From Verrucomicrobiota bacterium (GTDB taxonomy: Bacteria; Verrucomicrobiota; Verrucomicrobiia; Opitutales; Opitutaceae): a stretch of DNA of 10,815 nucleotides. Each line of letters begins with the position of its first letter. Position 1 is the stretch's first letter. The notes beneath the pieces are model-generated. The model saw nothing but the letters and a program-made list of their open reading frames with translations. It was not told the origin of the DNA and did no database searches. Below, piece by piece: positions 6,311 through 10,815 of this stretch. The stretch is taken from the NCBI GenBank assembly GCA_023430825.1, contig JAEYYL010000319.1, positions 1 to 10,815 of the forward strand, read 5' to 3'. The translations under genes and the position numbers were made by a program.

Positions 6311-7465
6311 ATGGCGAAACAAGATTACTACGAGCTGCTCGGCGTGCAAAAAGGCGCATCCGAGGAAGAGATGAAGAAGGCCTATCGCAAGAAGGCCGTG
6401 CAGTATCATCCGGACAAGAATCCGGGCAACAAGGAGGCGGAAGAGATGTTCAAGAAGATCTCGCACGCCTACGAAGTGCTGAAGGATCCGGAGAAGCGGG
6501 CGGCGTATGATCGTTACGGCCACGCGGCGTTCGAGGGCGCGGGCGCGGGCATGGCGCGCGGTCCCGGCGGGGCGGGCGGCGGGTTTCACGATCCGTTCGA
6601 CATTTTCCGCGAAGTGTTCGGCCAGCAGGGCGGGATGGGTGGCGGCGGGATTTTCGACGAGATGTTCGGCGGCGGCGGCGGGCGCGGCGGCGGCCAGGAC
6701 GGCGCGGATCTGCGCTACGATCTGGAAATCACGCTCGAGGATGCGGCGCGCGGCGCGGAGCGGGAGATCTCGTTTCGCAAGCACGTCGTGTGCGAACGCT
6801 GTGACGGCTCGGGCGCGGAGCCGGGCTCGAAGCGCGTGACGTGCCCGACCTGTCGCGGCGCGGGCCAGGTGCGGCGGTCGGGCGGCATCATCACGTTTAC
6901 GCAGACCTGCCCAACGTGTGCGGGCAGCGGCTCGAAGATCGAGAAGCCGTGCACGGCCTGCCGAGGGGAAGGCCGGGTGTTGAAGACGACGAAGCTCAAC
7001 GTGCGCATCCCGCCGGGGGTGGACAACGGCTCGCGGCTGCGCTCGACGGGCAACGGCGAGGCGGGGGTGGCAGGCGGAGCGACGGGCGATCTCTACATCG
7101 TGATCTCGGTGAAGGAGCACGAGTTGTTCGAGCGCCAGGGCGACGACCTGTTCTGCGAGATTCCCATCAAGTTCACGCTGGCGACGCTCGGCGGCACGAT
7201 CGAGGTGCCGACGCTCTTCGGAAAGGCGTCGTTGAAGATTCCGGTTGGCACGCAGAGCGGGACGACGTTCCGGCTGCGCGACAAGGGCATGCCGTCGTTG
7301 CGCGGCGGAGGCCAGGGCGACCAGCTCGTGCGCGTGCACGTGGAAGTGCCGCAGTCGTTGACGCCGGAGCAGCGCAAGATCCTGGAGGATTTCGCGCGCG
7401 TGAGCGGCGATGCGAGCGAGCCGACGTCGAAGAGCTTTTTCGAGAAGGCGAAGAAGTTTTTTTGA
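6311..7465 (+). CDS. dnaJ: Chaperone protein DnaJ (type I Hsp40)
   Basis: The protein has 384 residues, normal for full-length DnaJ. It delivers unfolded proteins to DnaK and stimulates DnaK's ATPase. The J domain covers about 4-70 with the essential HPD at 33-35. A Gly/Phe-rich region spans about 71-130. The zinc region holds four CxxCxGxG repeats, with cysteine pairs at 161/164, 178/181, 200/203 and 214/217, so both zinc sites are intact. The substrate-binding C-terminal domains run from about 220 to 350, and the end (SFFEKAKKFF) is typical. The ATG at 6311 gives the standard MAKQDYYELLGV start. It forms a pair with grpE upstream, so both probably share a transcript. A strong GC hairpin lies just after the stop. 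No heat-shock operator was seen. Confidence 0.96.
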   Translation: MAKQDYYELLGVQKGASEEEMKKAYRKKAVQYHPDKNPGNKEAEEMFKKISHAYEVLKDPEKRAAYDRYGHAAFEGAGAGMARGPGGAGGGFHDPFDIFREVFGQQGGMGGGGIFDEMFGGGGGRGGGQDGADLRYDLEITLEDAARGAEREISFRKHVVCERCDGSGAEPGSKRVTCPTCRGAGQVRRSGGIITFTQTCPTCAGSGSKIEKPCTACRGEGRVLKTTKLNVRIPPGVDNGSRLRSTGNGEAGVAGGATGDLYIVISVKEHELFERQGDDLFCEIPIKFTLATLGGTIEVPTLFGKASLKIPVGTQSGTTFRLRDKGMPSLRGGGQGDQLVRVHVEVPQSLTPEQRKILEDFARVSGDASEPTSKSFFEKAKKFF

Positions 7466-7482
7466 CGCGCGGTGCGCGGAGG

Positions 7483-7520
7483 AATCGTTGCGCGCGCGAA
7501 GAGAGCGCGCGCGGGCGATT
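7483..7520. terminator. Long GC hairpin downstream of dnaJ
   Basis: An eight-base stem, GCGCGCGC at 7490-7497, pairs with the same sequence at 7505-7512 around a 7-nt purine-rich loop (GAAGAGA). It is extended, beyond a small TT/GGG internal loop, by AATCG at 7483-7487 pairing with CGATT at 7516-7520. No run of T follows, so it would not be a classical intrinsic terminator. It may end or attenuate the grpE-dnaJ transcript, or protect its 3' end. The position 18 bp after the dnaJ stop supports this. Confidence 0.5.
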
Positions 7521-7563
7521 CGTGAATTGACGCGCGCGAGGCGCCCGGACCGGATGGCGGGCG

Positions 7564-8229
7564 ATGTCGCGCAGCGTCGTCCTTAATCCGCAACCGCGTT
7601 GTGCGCGCTGTCGTTTGCCGCCGCGCTGGTGCATTTGCGCGGGGTTGCACGAGGTGGCGCTGCCGTTGCAGGTCGACGTGCTGATGCACCATCGCGAGCA
7701 GTGGCGGCCGAGCAGCACGGGGCATCTGATCGCGCGCGCGGTGGCCGGCTCGCGTCAGCATCTGTGGGAGTGCGAGCGGGGTTTGCGGGCGGAGGATGTG
7801 CGGAGGGCGGGGCGGGAGTTGTGGATCTTGCATCCGCACGGACGGCCGATGGCGCGCGAGGCGACGCCGGAGAACGTGCAGGTGCTGTTCATCGACGGCG
7901 CGTGGAAAGAGGCGACGCTGATGGCGCGCGAAGTGAGCGGGTGGGGGCGGCTGGTGAGCCTGCCGATGACGGGCGAGAGCCGTTATCTGTTGCGAACGCA
8001 GCAGGGCGGCGGGCGGTTTTCGACGTTTGAAGCGCTGCTGTTTGTGGTGGAGGCGTTCGGGCTGACGGCGGCGCACGCGGCGTTGCGGCTGCAGTTCGAG
8101 CTGCATGTTTACGCGGGTTTGCGGTCGCGGGGATCGAAGGCGGCGGCGGAGGCGTTTCTGGCGAGTTCGCCGTTGCGGGAAGGCCTGCCGGACCTGATCG
8201 CGCAGCTGAATGTGCGCCGGCCGCGGTGA
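7564..8229 (+). CDS. DTW-domain tRNA-uridine aminocarboxypropyltransferase
   Basis: The protein has 221 residues. DTW-domain enzymes (TapT/YfiP type) move the 3-amino-3-carboxypropyl group from S-adenosylmethionine to a uridine in tRNA, making acp3U. An N-terminal zinc-type cluster is visible: Cys13, Cys16, Cys23 and Cys25 (CARC...WCIC). The family's HHREQWRPSSTGHL block lies at about 42-55. The signature that names the family appears as DGAW at 111-114 followed by KEA. A further conserved block, SRYLLRTQ...STFEA, is at about 139-157. The ATG at 7564 is preceded by GGATGGCGGGCG, a weak ribosome site at best, and places the cysteine cluster near the N-terminus as expected. The gene lies 98 bp after dnaJ, behind the GC hairpin. 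The exact tRNA position modified cannot be read from sequence. Confidence 0.85.
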   Translation: MSRSVVLNPQPRCARCRLPPRWCICAGLHEVALPLQVDVLMHHREQWRPSSTGHLIARAVAGSRQHLWECERGLRAEDVRRAGRELWILHPHGRPMAREATPENVQVLFIDGAWKEATLMAREVSGWGRLVSLPMTGESRYLLRTQQGGGRFSTFEALLFVVEAFGLTAAHAALRLQFELHVYAGLRSRGSKAAAEAFLASSPLREGLPDLIAQLNVRRPR

Positions 8230-8257
8230 GACGGGCCGAGGTTTTCTTGCTCCGACC

Positions 8258-8285
8258 TTGTGTGACGTTCGCTGAACCGTGTAAT
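8258..8285 (+). promoter_or_regulatory. Putative sigma-70-type promoter for the STAS-like gene
   Basis: TTGTGT at 8258-8263 (3 of 6 matches to TTGACA) is followed after 16 bp by TGTAAT at 8280-8285 (5 of 6 matches to TATAAT). The -10-like hexamer ends 6 nt before the GTG at 8292, so transcription would start at or next to that codon. The -10 match is good for such GC-rich DNA, but the -35 match is weak. Confidence 0.4.
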
Positions 8286-8291
8286 GCGCGC

Positions 8292-8702
8292 GTGACGTTT
8301 TCCTACGAGATCTATCCCGATCGCCAGGGTATTCAGGTGCGTTATTCGGGCGTGTTCACCCAGGCGGGATTGGAGGCTTCGGCGGCGGCGTTGTGGGGTG
8401 ATGCGCGTTATTCGCGCGACTATCATGGCATCGTGGATTGTCGGCGCGGGCCGGTGAGCACGACGACGGGAGATCTGCGGGGATTGATCGCGATGGTGCA
8501 GCGCAATCCGGCGACGAGCCGCGGCCGGTGGGCGGCGGTGACGACCGAGCCGGTGCCCACGGCGCTGGCCTTGGTCTATGGGCAGGCGATGGGGAAACAC
8601 CATCCGTTCGGCGTGTTCACGAGCTGGAGAGCGGCGTGCGATTTTGTCGGCGTGGAGTTCGATCCGCAGGCGGCGCTGAGGACGGTGATGCCGTTGGGTT
8701 GA
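8292..8702 (+). CDS. Small STAS/SpoIIAA-like protein
   Basis: The protein has 136 residues from the chosen GTG. It begins TFSYEIYPDRQGIQVRYSG, then alternates predicted strands and helices, with a GIVDCRRG strand-turn and a C-terminal GVFTSWRAACDFVGV helix. This order resembles the SpoIIAA-like/STAS fold, a small domain used in signalling and lipid or partner binding. No catalytic residue or transmembrane segment is seen, and the specific role is unknown. An alternative GTG at 8226 overlaps the stop of the DTW gene and would add 22 residues (RRAEVFLLRPCV...), which do not look like the fold. I prefer GTG 8292 because the domain begins there and a promoter-like sequence lies just upstream. If 8226 is right, the gene is translationally coupled to the DTW gene. 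Confidence 0.6.
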   Translation: MTFSYEIYPDRQGIQVRYSGVFTQAGLEASAAALWGDARYSRDYHGIVDCRRGPVSTTTGDLRGLIAMVQRNPATSRGRWAAVTTEPVPTALALVYGQAMGKHHPFGVFTSWRAACDFVGVEFDPQAALRTVMPLG

Positions 8703-8731
8703 GAGGCGGGCGGAGAGGGGTGGGGCGGGCG

Positions 8732-8760
8732 TTGCGTTTTGTGGTGGGCGGCGCCATACC
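8732..8760 (+). promoter_or_regulatory. Weak putative promoter for the XylR-like regulator
   Basis: TTGCGT at 8732-8737 is followed after 17 bp by CATACC at 8755-8760. Both are partial matches only (4 and 3 of 6). The -10-like hexamer ends 6 nt before the ATG at 8767, the same spacing seen at the STAS-like gene. Confidence 0.25.
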
Positions 8761-8766
8761 GCGGCG

Positions 8767-9954
8767 ATGAGACCCAAGGTGCTGCTCGTATTCTTGATGC
8801 GCCTCGAGGAGGCCTCGCGCGTGCTGCAAGGGATCATCCAGCATGAGCGGACGCACCGGCAGTGGGCGACGTTTCTGGATGACGAGGCGCGGACGGAGCG
8901 GGAGCCCGGCTGGCTGCGGCGGGAAGAATGGCGCGGGGTGATCAGCCGCCACACGACGCCGGAGATGGTGCAGATCTGCGCGGAGCTCGGCCTTCCGCTG
9001 GTGGATTTGAACGACACGCCGCCGTTTCCCGGGGTGCCGAAGATCCGGCCGGACAATGCGGCGATCGGCCGGCTCGGCGCGGAGCATTTCATCGAGCGCG
9101 GCTTCCGGCATTTCGCGTTTTGCGGCTGGGGCAACCAGCTTTGGTCGTGCGACCGGCGCGACGGTTTCGTCGAGACGCTGCGGGCGGCGGGGCACGGCTG
9201 TGAGGTGCTCGACATCGATTACCCCGGCATCATCACGCCCGACTGGAACACCGAGCAGATCCAGCGGATTTCCGATTGGCTGAAGCGGCAGCCGAAACCG
9301 GTGGCCGCGATGGGATGTGTGGACGTGTGCGCGTTTCAGATGCTCGCGGCGGCGCAGCAGGCGGGACTGCTGGTGCCGGAGGAGGTGGCGATGCTGGGGG
9401 CGAACAACGATACGGTGCGTTGCGAACTGTCGCATCCGCCGCTCTCGAGCGTGGCGTTGAACTCGTATCAGGCGGGGTATTACGCCGCGGAGGTGCTCGA
9501 CCGGATGCTGCGCGGCGATGCGCCCGGCGGGATTGATGCGCGGATCGCGCCGCTCGGAGTGGTGACGCGGCTTTCGACCGACATCCTCGCCGTGGGCGAT
9601 CGGGCGGTGACGACGGCGCTGAGTTACATCCGCGAGCAGGCGTGCCGCGGCATCAGTGTGAGCGACGTGGTGCGGCACGCGGAAGCGTCGCGCAGCCAGC
9701 TCGAGAAGAAGTTTCGCCGCCTGATCGGCCGTTCACCGCAGGCGGAGATCCGGCGCGTGCAGCTCGCGCGGGTGAAGGAGCTGTTGATCGAGACGGATCT
9801 GCCGTTGAAGGCGATCGCGACGATGACCGGCTTCGATCACCTAGATTATCTTTCCGTGGTGTTCAAGCGGCTCACGGCGGAAACGCCGGGGCATTTCCGC
9901 AAGCGCCGTCAGGCGATGCGGGAGTGGCCGGCGGAGCCGACGCTCGCGGGGTAG
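8767..9954 (+). CDS. XylR-like transcriptional regulator (LacI-type sensor fused to AraC HTH)
   Basis: The protein has 395 residues, almost the length of E. coli XylR (392). Residues about 1-280 form a periplasmic-binding/LacI-type sugar-sensing domain. Visible blocks include the opening KVLLVFLM, KIRPDNAAIGRLGAEHFIERGFRHFAF at about 92-118, AMLGANND at about 208-215, and PPLSSVALNSYQAGYYAAEVLDRM at about 224-247. Residues about 287-383 form an AraC-type DNA-binding domain with two helix-turn-helix units, one at about 296-321 (SVSDVVRHAEASRSQLEKKF) and one at about 345-379 (LKAIATMTGFDHLDYLSVVF...TPGHFRK). The family binds a sugar, often xylose or a related pentose, and activates catabolic operons. 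The actual ligand and targets are unknown; no sugar transport or pentose gene lies nearby, so it may act at a distance. The ATG at 8767 starts directly in the first strand. Confidence 0.9.
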   Translation: MRPKVLLVFLMRLEEASRVLQGIIQHERTHRQWATFLDDEARTEREPGWLRREEWRGVISRHTTPEMVQICAELGLPLVDLNDTPPFPGVPKIRPDNAAIGRLGAEHFIERGFRHFAFCGWGNQLWSCDRRDGFVETLRAAGHGCEVLDIDYPGIITPDWNTEQIQRISDWLKRQPKPVAAMGCVDVCAFQMLAAAQQAGLLVPEEVAMLGANNDTVRCELSHPPLSSVALNSYQAGYYAAEVLDRMLRGDAPGGIDARIAPLGVVTRLSTDILAVGDRAVTTALSYIREQACRGISVSDVVRHAEASRSQLEKKFRRLIGRSPQAEIRRVQLARVKELLIETDLPLKAIATMTGFDHLDYLSVVFKRLTAETPGHFRKRRQAMREWPAEPTLAG

Positions 9955-10171
9955 CGCGCGCTCACAGCGACCGGGGTGCGCACGGGAGCACGGGGAAACG
10001 TCCGGCAGGCAATCCCGCTCAGAGGGAGGCCTGACGCGGCGTCGGGATGGCTCCCCGATGGCGAAGACGCGTGCATGGAGCTAGTTTGCGTTTCGCGTGC
10101 AAGGTCTTGTGCGCGTTCCCCCGGGGGAGCTTTCGCTCCCTCGAAACCCTCAACCTCCATATTGAATCATT
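9955..10171 (+). other. 217-bp intergenic region with three predicted hairpins
   Basis: Three hairpins can be drawn by hand. The first pairs CAGGC (10006-10010) with GCCTG (10029-10033) and, inside, TCCC (10013-10016) with GGGA (10024-10027). The second pairs GCGTC (10039-10043) with GACGC (10066-10070) and, inside, GGGA (10044-10047) with TCCC (10052-10055). The third pairs GGGAGC (10125-10130) with GCTCCC (10135-10140) around TTTC. CCCCCGGGGG (10118-10127) overlaps the third. The region could hold the terminator of the XylR-like gene and a structured leader for the secreted protein gene. It does not match any riboswitch consensus I could recall. No Shine-Dalgarno is seen before the ATG at 10172; an AT-rich stretch (10159-10171) directly precedes it. 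Confidence 0.4.
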
Positions 10172-10815
10172 ATGAATCAGAAAATTCGTTCTCTCCTGGC
10201 CATCGCTGTTGCGGCTGGCCTCCCACTCGCGGTCGCGGCCCAGTCCGGCAGCTCCGGCTCGTCCGCCGGCTCCACGAGCGGCTCGTCCACGTCCGGCTCG
10301 ACCAGCGGTCAGTCGTCCACGTCGCGCAGCGGCACGTCGATGTCCGGCAATCAAAACCAACACAGCACGGGCTCCCTGAGCAGCAGCGGGGCGAAACATG
10401 GCAGCATCCAGCGGGTGACGAAGGATTCGCTCGACCGTCAATTGACCGCCAAGGGTCTGATCGGGAAAGACGTTTACGACCGCCAGGGCGAGAAGGTCGG
10501 TGAGGTTCAGGACGTGGTGCTCGATTCCAGCCGCGCGCCGCAACTGGCGACCGCTTTTTCGAACCGGCAGTCGACGAGCGGCGGAATGAACAATGCGTCC
10601 GCGACCGGCGGCCAGCGATCGATGACCGCCAGCTCGAGTGCGACCGGTGCGAGCGGCACGGCCGGAACCGGCAGCACCTATGCGGGCACGACCACGGATC
10701 GCCCGTCCACTTCGACCAGCGGTTCGCCGAGCGTCGATGCGATGCGCAGCGCGACGGCGGGTCTTTCGGATGCGGCGGGCCAGCTCGGCTCCGCGCTGCA
10801 GTCGGGCATGGACGG
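10172..10815 (+). CDS. Secreted Ser/Gly/Thr-rich protein with PRC-barrel start (3' partial)
   Basis: The frame is open from the ATG at 10172 to the window end (214 complete codons plus two bases), without a stop. Residues 1-23 form a Sec signal peptide: a basic start (MNQKIR), a hydrophobic core, and a VAA-Q cleavage site before Gln24. Residues about 25-65 are almost entirely Ser, Gly and Thr. Residues about 94-118 read KGLIGKDVYDRQGEKVGEVQ then DVVLD, the first half of a PRC-barrel domain. The sequence after it is again rich in Ser, Thr, Gly and Ala (about 128-190), so the barrel's second half is either beyond the window or split by an insertion. The visible end (about 193-214) looks helical. 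PRC-barrel proteins of this exported type are often found in the periplasm or cell surface; the role here is not known. ORFs in other frames over this gene are shadows. Confidence 0.8.
   Translation, partial: MNQKIRSLLAIAVAAGLPLAVAAQSGSSGSSAGSTSGSSTSGSTSGQSSTSRSGTSMSGNQNQHSTGSLSSSGAKHGSIQRVTKDSLDRQLTAKGLIGKDVYDRQGEKVGEVQDVVLDSSRAPQLATAFSNRQSTSGGMNNASATGGQRSMTASSSATGASGTAGTGSTYAGTTTDRPSTSTSGSPSVDAMRSATAGLSDAAGQLGSALQSGMD

Noticed and set aside
9976..10543. ORFs on both strands over the start of the secreted protein gene (9976-10503 plus, 10019-10543 minus)
   Set aside because: The frame from 10172 has a signal peptide and a PRC-barrel motif and stays open to the window end; the other two show no domain.
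1..10815. tRNA, rRNA, CRISPR array, insertion sequence, phage or defence genes
   Set aside because: None seen on either strand: no spaced direct repeats, no transposase or integrase motifs, and no tRNA-like cloverleaf was recognised by eye.

Overview
The window is very GC-rich chromosomal DNA that carries mostly housekeeping genes. Gene content, the lack of clear Shine-Dalgarno sequences and a XylR-type LacI/AraC fusion regulator suggest a member of the Verrucomicrobiota, probably Opitutaceae. That assignment is inferred from protein style, not from a marker gene.

Left part (1-3888). The 3' end of an unrecognised plus-strand gene (1-174) converges on two minus-strand genes. These are a RodZ-like cell-shape protein (380-1183) and, upstream of it, an FtsK/SpoIIIE DNA translocase (1281-3785). 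The convergent gap holds an AT-richer, strongly palindromic segment (about 191-290) that probably ends transcription. A divergent gap of about 100 bp separates ftsK from the plus-strand genes.

Middle (3889-8229). A co-directional series follows: a short class I mannose-6-phosphate isomerase (manA), an AsmA-like membrane-anchored protein, grpE, dnaJ, and a DTW-domain tRNA-uridine aminocarboxypropyltransferase. grpE and dnaJ encode two of the three parts of the DnaK chaperone machine; dnaK is not in the window. A strong GC hairpin follows dnaJ, and a structured spacer separates grpE from dnaJ.

Right part (8230-10815). A small STAS/SpoIIAA-like protein, a XylR-like sugar-responsive regulator, a 217-bp structured intergenic region, and the 5' part of a secreted Ser/Gly/Thr-rich protein with a PRC-barrel start. 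This last gene runs off the window.

No CRISPR array, insertion sequence, tRNA, rRNA or defence system was seen, and no clearly new multi-gene system. The best leads are: two genes whose -10-like hexamers lie exactly 6 nt before the start codon (possible leaderless mRNAs), the compound palindrome at 191-290, a perfect palindrome inside the ftsK linker, and the PRC-barrel protein whose domain seems to be interrupted by low-complexity sequence.
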